Assembly (NCBI GenBank): GCA_046160305.1
Contig: JBJXGX010000169.1
Span: 1 to 43,873, forward strand
Direction of reading: 5' to 3'
Length of the DNA: 43,873 nucleotides
Source: SHXR01 sp046160305
GTDB taxonomy: Bacteria > Pseudomonadota > Gammaproteobacteria > Burkholderiales > SG8-39
The notes below the pieces were generated by a model that worked only from the letters and a program-made list of their open reading frames with translations, made no database searches and had not been told where the DNA came from. Positions 7,130-15,315 of the stretch are shown one piece after another; within the stretch, counting starts at the first letter, position 1; every line of letters begins with the position of its first letter. The translations under genes and the position numbers were made by a program.

Positions 7130-9244
7130 TCAGCCGCCACGCGCGGCGGACAGAATAATATTGTCCCGGGAATCGAGCATGGCGCACCAGTCCGGTGGAA
7201 CGACGCACGTCGCGTCGGCCTCCTCGATGATCATCGGTCCGGCGCGCACCGCGGTCCCAAGGTGGTGGCGTCCGACAATGGGCGTCTCGATTGCGCCGAA
7301 TTTTCCACCGAAATACGCTTCACGAACTGTGATCCGTGCCGGTTGCGAGCGGGTCATTGACGCAAGCGCAGGCACTTCACGATCATCGTCGACCTGGGCC
7401 GTGACGCGCAAGGTCACGCACTCGACTTCCTCGCTTTCAGCCTGATGCCCATAGGTGCGTTCATGTTCCTTGCCGAATGCATGGGCCAACTGCGCGCAGT
7501 CGATTGCACCGCGGGCGCGCTCAGGGAGTGGCACGGTGAGCTCATGGGCCTGCCCTGCGTAGCGAAGATCGGCCTGGCGCGATAGATGGTAGTGATCGTG
7601 GCCTTCGGTCAGCAATCGTTCGCGAAGTTCTCGTTCCATTGTCGTGTATCGCGCTTCGAGCGTGGCCGATGTCGTGTCGGCAAGTCGAACGAGGTACGTT
7701 CGCACGATTTCATGTTCGATCTTCGCGCAGAGCAATCCATAGGCGCTGAATACACCAGGATGCGGCGGAATGATGACGCTCGTCATCTCGAGGGCGTCCG
7801 CAATGAATGCAGCGACGAGCGGGCCATTGCCCCCGAATGCGAATAGAGCAAAGTGGCGGGGGTCGCGGCCACGGTAGGTGGACACCGCTTTCACCGCACG
7901 CACCATCGTGCCGCACGCAACTTGCAACACGCCGTAGGCCGCTTCGAACGACGAATGTCCGAGCGGATCGGCAATCTGGCTCTTGAGCGCAGCGCGTCCC
8001 TGTTCAGGATGGAGTCGAACGCTGCCGCCTGCGATCGTGTCCGGGTTCAGGAAACCAAGCGTGAGCACGGCGTCGGTGAACGTTGCCAGTGTTCCGCCAT
8101 GGCCGTAACAGACCGGACCTGGATGAGCACCCGCGCTGCGTGGGCCCACACGCACGAATCCACCGCGATCCATCGTGACCAGGCTACCGCCGCCCGCGCC
8201 GACCTCGGAGATATCGATGACCGGAAGCTTGAGCGCATAGCCACCACCCATGACGAGTTTGGCGCTGAGATTGATGCCGGCGCCGACCTCGTAGTCGCCG
8301 GTCTTCGTGACAACGCCTGCCTCGATCAGTGACACCTTCGCGGTCGTGCCTCCCATATCGAAGGTGATTGCGTCGGCGGGCGATTGAGAATCCACCGTAC
8401 CCGCGTGCAGCAGCGCCGCGGCGCCAATGACGCCTGCAGCCGGTCCGGACTCGACGATGGCAGCGGGACGCAGAACGGCCGCGCCAATGGTCATGATGCC
8501 GCCGTCGGATTTCATGATGTGGATCGGCGCATCGATGCCGATGCCGCGCAGATGGGCTTGCAGGGAATCAAAATAACGTTTCAAGGTCGGCCCAAGAAAG
8601 GCATTGATGACGGTCGTGCTGGTGCGTTCGTACTCGCGGATGACGGGCAGGACATCGGATGAACAGCAAATGAAGACCTCGGGGCCAAGGGCAGCGCGAA
8701 GCATCGATGCGACGCGTTGCTCGTGCAAGGGATTGGCATAGGCATGCAGCAGGCTGATCGCGACCGCATCCACGTTCAACGCGACGAGTCGATTCGCGGT
8801 GTCGATGACCGAGGATTCCTCCAGCGGGAGGCGAACGTTGCCGTCCGGGCCGATACGTTCAGTCACTTCCAGGCGGCGCTGACGGGGCACGAGCGGATCG
8901 GGCCGCGGGAAATTGAGCGTGTACATCTCCGGAATCCGCAGGCGGCGCATCTCGAGCACGTCGCGAAATCCGCGCGTCGTGACGAGCGCGGTGCGAGCGC
9001 CGTTGTGTTCGAGGATTGCGTTCGTGGCGATCGTCGTGCCGTGCACGATCCGATCGACGGATGCCGGCGTAGCTTCTGCCGCCTCAAGGGCGCGAATTGC
9101 GCCGGTCGCGATGCCTCGACCGAAGTCATTGACGGAAGTCAATGTCTTGTACGTCGATAGCGATCCGGTGGAGGAAGCGAGCACGATATCGGTGAACGTG
9201 CCGCCAATATCGATGCCGAGACGATAGCGGATGCCAGGGGACAT
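7130..9244 (-). CDS. hyuA: Hydantoinase/oxoprolinase subunit A (704 aa)
   Basis: Hydant_A_N begins with RLGIDIGGTFTDIVL (about 8-22) and HGTTIATNAILEHNGARTA; the central Hydantoinase_A domain carries the second actin-fold phosphate loop FDMGGTTAKVSLI (about 295) and SEVGAGGGSLV. The C-terminal domain, with a late GPMIIEEADATCVVPP, is also present, so the subunit is full length. Together with hyuB it should hydrolyse a cyclic amide with ATP. No strong Shine-Dalgarno is seen before ATG 9244. It is divergent from the DUF1499 gene, with about 114 nt between. It differs from the partial copy at 1-497, so the two are paralogues rather than a recent duplication. Confidence 0.93.
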   Translation of the reverse strand: MSPGIRYRLGIDIGGTFTDIVLASSTGSLSTYKTLTSVNDFGRGIATGAIRALEAAEATPASVDRIVHGTTIATNAILEHNGARTALVTTRGFRDVLEMRRLRIPEMYTLNFPRPDPLVPRQRRLEVTERIGPDGNVRLPLEESSVIDTANRLVALNVDAVAISLLHAYANPLHEQRVASMLRAALGPEVFICCSSDVLPVIREYERTSTTVINAFLGPTLKRYFDSLQAHLRGIGIDAPIHIMKSDGGIMTIGAAVLRPAAIVESGPAAGVIGAAALLHAGTVDSQSPADAITFDMGGTTAKVSLIEAGVVTKTGDYEVGAGINLSAKLVMGGGYALKLPVIDISEVGAGGGSLVTMDRGGFVRVGPRSAGAHPGPVCYGHGGTLATFTDAVLTLGFLNPDTIAGGSVRLHPEQGRAALKSQIADPLGHSSFEAAYGVLQVACGTMVRAVKAVSTYRGRDPRHFALFAFGGNGPLVAAFIADALEMTSVIIPPHPGVFSAYGLLCAKIEHEIVRTYLVRLADTTSATLEARYTTMERELRERLLTEGHDHYHLSRQADLRYAGQAHELTVPLPERARGAIDCAQLAHAFGKEHERTYGHQAESEEVECVTLRVTAQVDDDREVPALASMTRSQPARITVREAYFGGKFGAIETPIVGRHHLGTAVRAGPMIIEEADATCVVPPDWCAMLDSRDNIILSAARGG

Positions 9245-9358
9245 AGGCGGACAGAGCGCACCGAGGATTGGTCGGGTTCGGGCAGGTACTGTAACCTAGT
9301 GAATCTATGTCGTGCGAGCCGTTGAGTTGGACGGCGTTCGAGCGTTGGAGGTTCGCGG

Positions 9359-9853
9359 ATGCTGCTGAAGGGTGTCATTTGGGTCGCGCTTGGGCTCGTC
9401 GCGATCGCCCTGGTTGCATTGGCGGCAGGGCAGCTTGGCATGTTCCGTCGGAGCACACCGCCGGATCTTGGCGCGAAGGACGGAAAGCTGAAACCCCCGT
9501 CGAGCACGGAGAACAGCGTTTCGAGTCAGGCAGGTCTCTATCCGGACCACCCGATGCGCACCTACGCGGCGATTGCGCCGATCAGATTTTCAGGCGATGG
9601 GGCTGCCGCGTTGGCGAAAGTCAGGGCGATCGTCGAATCGCTGGAGGGCATAGCGATCGTCCGGACCGAACCGATGTATCTTCACCTTGAGGCCACATCA
9701 AAGTGGTTCAAGTTCGTCGATGACATCGAATTCCTCGTCGACGATGCAGAGAAACGCATTCACGTCCGTGCGGCAGCGCGGATTGGTCGCAAGGACTTTG
9801 GTGCCAATCGCGCAAGGGTCGAGGCGATTCGATCGCGTTACGAGGGCGGCTAA
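9359..9853 (+). CDS. DUF1499 family protein, membrane-anchored (164 aa)
   Basis: One N-terminal hydrophobic segment (VIWVALGLVAIALVALAAG, about residues 6-24) would anchor it in the inner membrane. The outer part contains the DUF1499 pattern: a conserved DHPM near residue 63, then ALAKVRAIVESLEG, and a C-terminal ARIGRKDFGANRARVEAI that matches the usual end of the family. Canonical members carry a Cys-Ser pair before the D-H residues; here the region reads SSQAGLYPDHP, so that pair is missing. GGAGG at 9347-9351 supports ATG 9359. Function of the family is unknown. It stands alone between hyuA and an uninformative 280-bp stretch (9854-10132) in which I see no gene. Confidence 0.75.
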   Translation: MLLKGVIWVALGLVAIALVALAAGQLGMFRRSTPPDLGAKDGKLKPPSSTENSVSSQAGLYPDHPMRTYAAIAPIRFSGDGAAALAKVRAIVESLEGIAIVRTEPMYLHLEATSKWFKFVDDIEFLVDDAEKRIHVRAAARIGRKDFGANRARVEAIRSRYEGG

Positions 9854-10111
9854 CGAACGGCGCGATGATTGCCATCGGCCAGGGGAATGGTCTCGTTTGG
9901 GCAGGGCAGGCGGGTGCCCACGCTCCAAGAGGCCGATGCACCGACGCGCGGGAACAGCGCGATGCGAGGGGTGATGACACGGTGAGACGGGTCGCAGCGA
10001 GGCGGGGCTGAAGCGGTACCGCGACCCGGGGCAGTGCGCTAGCGTGACGGATTCAAAGACGAGCCGATTGCGGTCGAAACCGCGCGACTCTCGTCAGCCA
10101 GCCGCCCGAAA

Positions 10112-10136
10112 CTGAAAGGCCGATGTGGCCTTTCAG
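10112..10136 (-). terminator. Perfect 10-bp hairpin holding the stop codon of the 75-aa gene
   Basis: CTGAAAGGCC (10112-10121) and GGCCTTTCAG (10127-10136) pair perfectly around a 5-nt loop. On the minus strand the 3' arm is followed by TTTCGG, a short T run, as in a weak rho-independent terminator. The TGA stop of the small minus-strand gene (10133-10135) lies inside the 5' arm, so a terminating ribosome would cover the stem. Confidence 0.6.
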
Positions 10137-10360
10137 GAAAAAACGGCGTGTTCGCGCGAATCGGTTTCCGTTTCCATTTCATCGGAGGCTTTGATGGGGT
10201 TGCGATGGCCGCGTGATGCCCCGTACCGTCCGACACGCTCGATGACTTCGCGGCGCGCCTCGTCGTCAATCAACAAACGAAAGGGATCACGCGTCCCAGG
10301 CAATCGGATATCGGTTCCGTCGTCGTTGGTGACCTGCATGAAGCGATCATAGGCTCCCAT
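10133..10360 (-). CDS. Small charged protein of unknown function (75 aa)
   Basis: I do not recognise the family. GGAG seven nt before ATG 10360 is a strong start signal. The product has a short ordered-looking start (MGAYDRFMQVTNDDGTDIRL), a mixed-charge helix-like centre (LLIDDEARREVIERVGRYG) and a disordered acidic tail (SDEMETETDSREH). No Cys, no membrane segment, no signal peptide. It lies on its own, divergent from the methionine synthase gene with an AT-richer 200-bp space between, and ends in a perfect hairpin, which supports it being a real single-gene transcript. Confidence 0.65.
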   Translation of the reverse strand: MGAYDRFMQVTNDDGTDIRLPGTRDPFRLLIDDEARREVIERVGRYGASRGHRNPIKASDEMETETDSREHAVFS

Positions 10361-10559
10361 CTTTTTTCTCCAGTCGGCTAAATAATGTTGTTCACTTCGG
10401 TGTCAATCGTCCAACACATGCGCTATTTGCGACGAGTATTCCTTCACAAACTACCCATTAGAAGTCACGCCGTTGTTTCAGTTCCGTGGATTTTTTCCGG
10501 TTTTGGGTCGACCAGACGGCTGAGGCCAAAATAACTACTTGCCAATCGAAAGGACCGAC

Positions 10560-11579
10560 ATGTTTGAAACCACCATCGCGGGGAGCCTTCCTAAGCCTTC
10601 CTGGCTCGCCCAGCCGGACATGCTATGGGCACCCTGGAAGCTCGAGGGAGACGCTTTGATGCGTGCGAAGGCCGATGCCACGCTCCTTTGGATCAAGGAG
10701 CAGGAATGCGCCGGGATCGATATCGTTACCGACGGTGAGCAGTCGCGGCAGCATTTTGTCCATGGCTTTCTCGAGCAGGTCGAAGGCATCGATTTCTCGA
10801 AGAAGGTGAAGATGGGGATTCGCAATAATCGCTACGACGCGATGGTGCCGACCGTGGTCGGGCCATTGCGGTTGAAGGGCCGCGTTCACCAAACCGAAGC
10901 GCGCCTCGCTCGCGCCGCGACCCAGCGCAAGTTGAAGATCACGTTGCCCGGACCGATGACGATCGTCGATACCGTCGCCGATCGCCACTATGGAGACAAG
11001 GTGGCGATGGCCATGGCCTTTGCACGGGTGCTGAATGACGAAGTACGCGCGCTGGAGGCCGACGGGGTCGATGTGATCCAGCTCGATGAGCCTGCCTTCA
11101 ATGTCTACATGGACGAGGTTAAGGCCTGGGGGATCGAGGCGCTACATCTGGCGATCGATGGTCTGGTATGTACGACGGCCGTGCATATTTGCTATGGATA
11201 TGGCATCGAGGCGAACATCGCCTGGAAGAAGTCACTCGGTGGCGAGTGGCGTCAATATGAGGAAATCTTTCCGGCACTCAACGCGAGTCGCTTCGATCAG
11301 GTATCGCTTGAATGTGTCGCTTCGCGCGTGCCGCTCGATTTGCTGAGGCTGCTGCCCGACAAGGATGTGATCGCCGGGGTGATCGATGTGGCGAGCAAAA
11401 CGATCGAATCGCCGGATGAAGTCGCCGATTCGATCACGCGGCTTCTCGATCATGTGCCCAAGGCGCACCTTATTCCCGGAACCAACTGCGGGATGGCGCC
11501 GATGGATCGGGCGATCGCGCTCGCCAAACTACAGGCATTGGGTAAAGGTGCCGCGATTGCGCGCAAGCGGCATGGATAG
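10560..11579 (+). CDS. Core-MetE methionine synthase, MesD-like (339 aa)
   Basis: This is the catalytic C-terminal barrel of cobalamin-independent methionine synthase without the N-terminal half of MetE. Zinc ligands are visible as H209 and C211 (AVHICYGYG), E251 (SLECVASR) and C310 (TNCGM). TTIAGSLPKPSWL and LPGPMTIVDT are also conserved. The overall wording (LWAPWKLEG, DIVTDGEQSRQHFVHGF, NVYMDEVKAWG, WRQYEEIFP) matches the short methionine synthases that act with a DUF1852 partner (MesD/MesX). It would methylate homocysteine to methionine. ATG 10560 has GAAAGGACC upstream; an in-frame TTG at 10539 is less likely. No DUF1852 gene is in the window, which is unusual if it really is MesD. Methyl donor is therefore uncertain. 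Confidence 0.85.
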   Translation: MFETTIAGSLPKPSWLAQPDMLWAPWKLEGDALMRAKADATLLWIKEQECAGIDIVTDGEQSRQHFVHGFLEQVEGIDFSKKVKMGIRNNRYDAMVPTVVGPLRLKGRVHQTEARLARAATQRKLKITLPGPMTIVDTVADRHYGDKVAMAMAFARVLNDEVRALEADGVDVIQLDEPAFNVYMDEVKAWGIEALHLAIDGLVCTTAVHICYGYGIEANIAWKKSLGGEWRQYEEIFPALNASRFDQVSLECVASRVPLDLLRLLPDKDVIAGVIDVASKTIESPDEVADSITRLLDHVPKAHLIPGTNCGMAPMDRAIALAKLQALGKGAAIARKRHG

Positions 11580-11599
11580 ATAGCGCGCTGTGTTTCGGC

Positions 11600-12934
11600 T
11601 TAACGTCGCAACACGCATTTCTCGTAGAGATCGCCGAACCGGCCCTCTGGGTCGTATTTCGTTTTGAGTAGCCGATATCGGTCCCCGCCGTATGCCTTCG
11701 AAAATTCGTTGCGGGTGAAATAGCTGTCCGAATAGAGCGACTTGATGCCACCGAGGTCCATGACGCGCTGTTCGATCAAGCGATTGAAGTGACCCGGAGG
11801 ATGGCGAGCCTTGGTGCGCTTCACGTCCCAAAATCCGAAATTGATGTAGAGGATCCTGGGCTCCATTGGATACAAATCAAAGCCCGGTGATGCGGTGCGC
11901 GAACCGATCGGACAGATCCATACCGGTGCGATGCCGATCTCGCGAAAATGAAAATTGAAGAATTCCGATGCGCACTCGATCGGTACGTCGACATCCTGGA
12001 TGATCGATTCACTATGCATGCGGCGCAATGTATCGAGTCCGCGCGTCAGACCGAGCTGCGAGTTCCATCGCATGATTTGGGTGTACGTCTTGGAATTCAG
12101 ACGCTTGGCGCCGTAGAGCTTCCTGATGAGAGGCACTTCCGCGAACACGTTCTTCGAGCACCAGAACCAGTCGGTATCCCATCGCCAAAGATAGTCGTGC
12201 GCGGTCATGAAATCGACCGGCTTCTCGCGAATCGATCGATAGAAGATGTGTTCGTAGGTGTAGTTGCTGAAATACGGCGCGTCATCGACGAAGCGTCCGA
12301 TGTTCAAGTACATTTCGGTCGGACTGAATACGACACCGTCGACGAAGTCCGCATCCCCTGCACAGGTGCGTTCGATGGCGCCGAAGAATGCGTGCGGTGC
12401 GTCGAAGCGCTCGCGAACGATTTTTACATAGGGCTTCACCGGGATCGTTCGCGCGCGCAGGCGGAGCGCGTATCCGAGCGTCCCGTAGGAATTCGGGAAT
12501 CCGAAGAAAAGATCCCGGTGCTCGTTTTGCGGTGAGCATTTGAGCATCCGGCCGTCGGGCAGGAGAACATCGATTTCGAGCAGGCTTTCATGCACGAGTC
12601 CATGGCGAAACGAAGTGGCCTCGATCCCGACACCGGCGACCGCGCCGCCGATCGTGATGGACTTCAGTTGCGGTACGACCGCCGGCATCACGCCGTATCG
12701 CAAGGTTGCATCGACCAGCTTCTCGAAGGTGACCATGCCCTCGACGTCGACCCAGCCGTCACGCTGGTTCACCTCGATCACATGATCGAATGCGCTCGCA
12801 TCGAGACGATTTCGAGCGCCTGGCGCGCGATCGCGAAACAGATTCGATGTGCGTTTCGATAACCGGATGCCCGAATCGTCGGCGGCACCGACGAACTGCG
12901 CAAGCGATGCGACGCGCTCCTCATACGAGCTCAT
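11600..12934 (-). CDS. FAD-linked oxidoreductase, DHCR24/TmsA-like (444 aa)
   Basis: An FAD_binding_4 (PCMH-type) domain covers about residues 20-180: DHVIEVNQRDGWVDVEGMVT, then VPQLKSITIGGAVAGVGIE, FRHGLVHESLLEIDVLLPDG and FFGFPNSYGTLGYALRL. The C-terminal half, with FWDVKR and the closing YDPEGRFGDLYEKCVLRR, resembles the DWARF1/DHCR24 sterol-reductase group and bacterial flavoproteins that reduce or desaturate methylated fatty acyl chains. Its ATG overlaps the end of the cyclopropane-synthase-type gene by 14 nt, so the pair is translationally coupled. The likely job is to act on the product of that methyltransferase on membrane phospholipids; direct evidence is lacking. C-terminus is convergent with the MesD-like gene (20 nt apart). 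Confidence 0.82.
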   Translation of the reverse strand: MSSYEERVASLAQFVGAADDSGIRLSKRTSNLFRDRAPGARNRLDASAFDHVIEVNQRDGWVDVEGMVTFEKLVDATLRYGVMPAVVPQLKSITIGGAVAGVGIEATSFRHGLVHESLLEIDVLLPDGRMLKCSPQNEHRDLFFGFPNSYGTLGYALRLRARTIPVKPYVKIVRERFDAPHAFFGAIERTCAGDADFVDGVVFSPTEMYLNIGRFVDDAPYFSNYTYEHIFYRSIREKPVDFMTAHDYLWRWDTDWFWCSKNVFAEVPLIRKLYGAKRLNSKTYTQIMRWNSQLGLTRGLDTLRRMHSESIIQDVDVPIECASEFFNFHFREIGIAPVWICPIGSRTASPGFDLYPMEPRILYINFGFWDVKRTKARHPPGHFNRLIEQRVMDLGGIKSLYSDSYFTRNEFSKAYGGDRYRLLKTKYDPEGRFGDLYEKCVLRR

Positions 12935-14189
12935 GCAAGGTTTCCCGAGGTCTTGTCGAGGCCGGCGTGGCGGCTGCGGGTGTCTCGTACAGGAACGCGC
13001 GGCTCATCGGATAGGTCGCAGGATTGATCGGTCCCTTGCTGAACGTGATCTGAAAAAGGTGCGTGATGCCGTTAGGAGCGCGAAACATCTCGGCGCAGCC
13101 GCGCAGATACGTGCGCCAGATTCGATAGAACCGCTCGTCGAAGCGTTTGGGGTCGAGCGACTGGATGGTCGTCCATTTCCTCTCGAACCGGGCGGCCCAT
13201 ACTTCGAGGGTGAGCACGTAGTGGCGTCGCAGATTTTCGATATCGGCCACTTGAAGGCCATGTCGATCCATCGATTCGAGCACCTCCGACAGGGCAGGGA
13301 TCCAGCCTCCGGGGAACACATGCCGGCGGATAAAGAACTCGGTCGGATGGGTTCCCATATGTCCGATAAAGTGAAGCATCCCGAGACCGCCCATCTTGAG
13401 CGATTCGGCGTGCGCTTTCACGACTTCATCGATTTGATCCCGTCCGGCATGTTCGAGGACACCGATCGACACGACCTTGTCGAACTGACCGACAATCTCC
13501 CGGAAATCGGCTTCAATCACACGAAGCTGCTGGCGCAATGGCGATTGGGCAATGCGTTCGGAGACGTCCGCAACCTGTTCGGTGGTCGTATTGGTACCAG
13601 TAACGCTCACGCCGTGGTGCGTCGATGCGTGGAACATGAATCCACCGAAGCCGCAGCCGATATCGACGACGGTCTCGCCGGGCGCGAGCCGTAGCTTGCG
13701 GCAGACATGCTCCACCTTGTTGCGCTGCGCCTCCTCGAGGGTTTGCGTTCCCTCTTTCCAATACGCGCAGGTGTACATCATCAGTGGATCATCGAGCCAC
13801 TGGCGATAGAACGCCTGCCCAAGCGCATAGTGGAAGCGGGCGTTCTCTTTGGCCATCGCGCGATCCGCATTCGAACGCCGGAATTCGTGCCACCGATTCC
13901 GAATGTCGACGAGTGGATTCGCCGTATCGAATGCCGACTCCAATCCGACACGAAACAACGTACTCAGATCACCATCGATCTCGATCGTCTGATCGAAGTA
14001 GCCTTCGAGGAGACCGATGTGACCGAATAGCACGGCGCGCCATTGCGATTGGTGCGTCTTGAAGCGGATGGAGAATTGGTGGGGCGGTGCACCCGACAGG
14101 TACTTGGTGCCGTCGGCATAGATAATTGAAAATGGAACCGGCGAGCGCGCGCCGATCGCCACAAAACGTGCATTCACCGCCGCTTTCAT
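12921..14189 (-). CDS. Cyclopropane-fatty-acid-synthase-type SAM methyltransferase (422 aa)
   Basis: Shows the SAM loop GETVVDIGCGFGGFMFHA (about 171-188), YTCAYWKEGTQTLEEAQ (about 139-155) and VVSIGVLEHAGRDQIDEVV, all typical of CFA synthases, which transfer a methyl group to the double bond of unsaturated phospholipid acyl chains. The N-terminal non-catalytic domain (about residues 30-110) is also present. ATG 14189 is preceded by GGAGG; the frame is open 105 codons upstream but that part is Arg/Ser-rich and includes a 12-bp repeat. The coupled FAD oxidoreductase downstream suggests the methylene intermediate is reduced (10-methyl acid, TmsB/TmsA type) or desaturated (furan fatty acid route, UfaM/UfaD type) instead of closing to a ring. 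Which one is not decidable here. Confidence 0.88.
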   Translation of the reverse strand: MKAAVNARFVAIGARSPVPFSIIYADGTKYLSGAPPHQFSIRFKTHQSQWRAVLFGHIGLLEGYFDQTIEIDGDLSTLFRVGLESAFDTANPLVDIRNRWHEFRRSNADRAMAKENARFHYALGQAFYRQWLDDPLMMYTCAYWKEGTQTLEEAQRNKVEHVCRKLRLAPGETVVDIGCGFGGFMFHASTHHGVSVTGTNTTTEQVADVSERIAQSPLRQQLRVIEADFREIVGQFDKVVSIGVLEHAGRDQIDEVVKAHAESLKMGGLGMLHFIGHMGTHPTEFFIRRHVFPGGWIPALSEVLESMDRHGLQVADIENLRRHYVLTLEVWAARFERKWTTIQSLDPKRFDERFYRIWRTYLRGCAEMFRAPNGITHLFQITFSKGPINPATYPMSRAFLYETPAAATPASTRPRETLHELV

Positions 14190-14208
14190 CGGGCCTCCGA
14201 TTGTTTGC

Positions 14209-14250
14209 GCTTGAGTTCGAGCCTGAGTTTGAGCTTGAGGGGAAAGTATA
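14209..14250 (-). repeat. 12-bp imperfect tandem repeat with a possible -10 box, leader of the methyltransferase gene
   Basis: Three 12-bp units GCTTGAGTTCGA, GCCTGAGTTTGA and GCTTGAGGGGAA lie at 14209-14220, 14221-14232 and 14233-14244, about 20 nt before the start of the minus-strand methyltransferase gene. Directly upstream on the minus strand is TATACT (14250 to 14245), five of six matches to a -10 box; no convincing -35 is present. If that -10 is used, the repeat forms most of the 5' leader. The repeat is seen; its role is inference. Confidence 0.4.
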
Positions 14251-14377
14251 GCCAAGTCGCCAACGGCCGCGCACAATTGAACCCGTGGGCCGTCGAACCC
14301 GTGGACCGGTATCGACGAGCCGGTCTGACGTTGCAGCCAACGCCGCGATACGTGATTCACGAAAGGAGTCGAACGAG

Positions 14378-15073
14378 ATGAGCAACACCGAGACGGTACT
14401 GATCGTTGGCACTGGCGGAGGACTGTCCGCATCCGTGGCCAGACGCTTTGCGCGCGAGGGTGCCCGAATTGTTCTTGCGTCGCGTGATATCGACAAGCTC
14501 GCACCGCTCGCCGGGGAAACGAAAGCCCGGCTCATACGTTGCGATGCGGCGGATCGCGCGAGTGTCGATGCGCTCTTCGCCGCCTGCGACGCAGGGCCGG
14601 GGGCACCCGATATCGTGGTCTACAACCCGAGCTTTCGGGTGCGCGGCCCCTTCCTCGATCTCGATCCGGACTCGGTCAAAAAGACCATCGAGGTCTCGGC
14701 ATTCGGCGGATTCCTGGTCGCACAGCAGGCGCTGCGCCGCATGGTTCCCAAGGGCCACGGGGTGCTGCTGTTGACCGGCGCATCGGCAAGCGTGAAGGGC
14801 TATGCCCAATCGGCCCCGTTTGCGATGGGCAAATTCGCATTGCGTGGGCTTGCACAGAGCCTTGCGCGCGAATTCCAGCCGAAGAACATCCACGTCGCGC
14901 ATTTCGTCATCGATGGCGGGATACGCACCCCCGGCCGTGCGGCACCGGTCGACCAGCCCGACGCAATGCTCGAACCCGATGCGATTGCCGAGTCGTATTA
15001 TCAAGTCGCGCGGCAACCGCGGAGCGCTTGGAGCTGGGAGCTTGAATTGCGCCCGTGGGTGGAGCGATTCTAG
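14378..15073 (+). CDS. SDR family protein with Phe in place of the catalytic Tyr (231 aa)
   Basis: Rossmann fold with a variant loop VGTGGGLSASVARRF (residues 10-24), instead of TGxxxGIG. The catalytic Ser is present (TGASASV, S136), but the YxxxK motif reads F148-A-M-G-K152, so the general-acid tyrosine is missing. N83 occupies the NNAG position (VVYNPSF). The C-terminal IHVAHFVIDGGIRTPGR segment is typical of a group of short SDRs in proteobacteria. Without the Tyr, normal alcohol/ketone chemistry is doubtful; it may bind cofactor in another role or use Tyr142 (KGYAQS). AGGAG at 14364-14368 supports ATG 14378. It is divergent from the methyltransferase gene, 188 nt apart. Confidence 0.85.
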   Translation: MSNTETVLIVGTGGGLSASVARRFAREGARIVLASRDIDKLAPLAGETKARLIRCDAADRASVDALFAACDAGPGAPDIVVYNPSFRVRGPFLDLDPDSVKKTIEVSAFGGFLVAQQALRRMVPKGHGVLLLTGASASVKGYAQSAPFAMGKFALRGLAQSLAREFQPKNIHVAHFVIDGGIRTPGRAAPVDQPDAMLEPDAIAESYYQVARQPRSAWSWELELRPWVERF

Positions 15074-15105
15074 GCGTGTAAAGATTCTGCGTTTCGCGAT
15101 AGTTC

Positions 15106-15280
15106 TTGAATCGCAGAGGACACAGGGGACGCGGAGGAAAGCAGGTGGTTTGATGTCGACCTGTGGCGCGACGTGCAGGCGTGGTCCGGACAGCAGGCGC
15201 AGCTGGAAACGCCCCTTCGTCCTCTCTGTCCTCTTTATGTCTGCTTCGTCCTCCGCGTCCCCTGCGTCCCCCGCGGTTCA
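15106..15280. repeat. Inverted-end intergenic element, copy 2 (about 175 bp)
   Basis: The left end (15106-15138) reads TTGAATCGCAGAGGACACAG then GGGACGCGGAGGA. The right end (15244-15280, read on the minus strand) starts TGAACCGCGGGGGACGCAGG. They agree at about 28 of 32 positions with a perfect 16-nt core CAGGGGACGCGGAGGA. An extra inner copy of the same word lies at about 15218-15238. The element fills most of the 243-bp space between the SDR and the MBL-fold gene, both on the plus strand, so a hairpin of this size would sit in the mRNA leader of the MBL gene. Confidence 0.8.
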
Positions 15281-15315
15281 CGATCCGCTTGTTTCACTCA
15301 CTGCCATGCCCGCCA

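Noticed and set aside
9854..10132. Possible additional gene between the DUF1499 gene and the 75-aa gene
   Set aside because: Frames here are short, Arg/Pro/Ser-rich and overlap the DUF1499 gene; no start signals.
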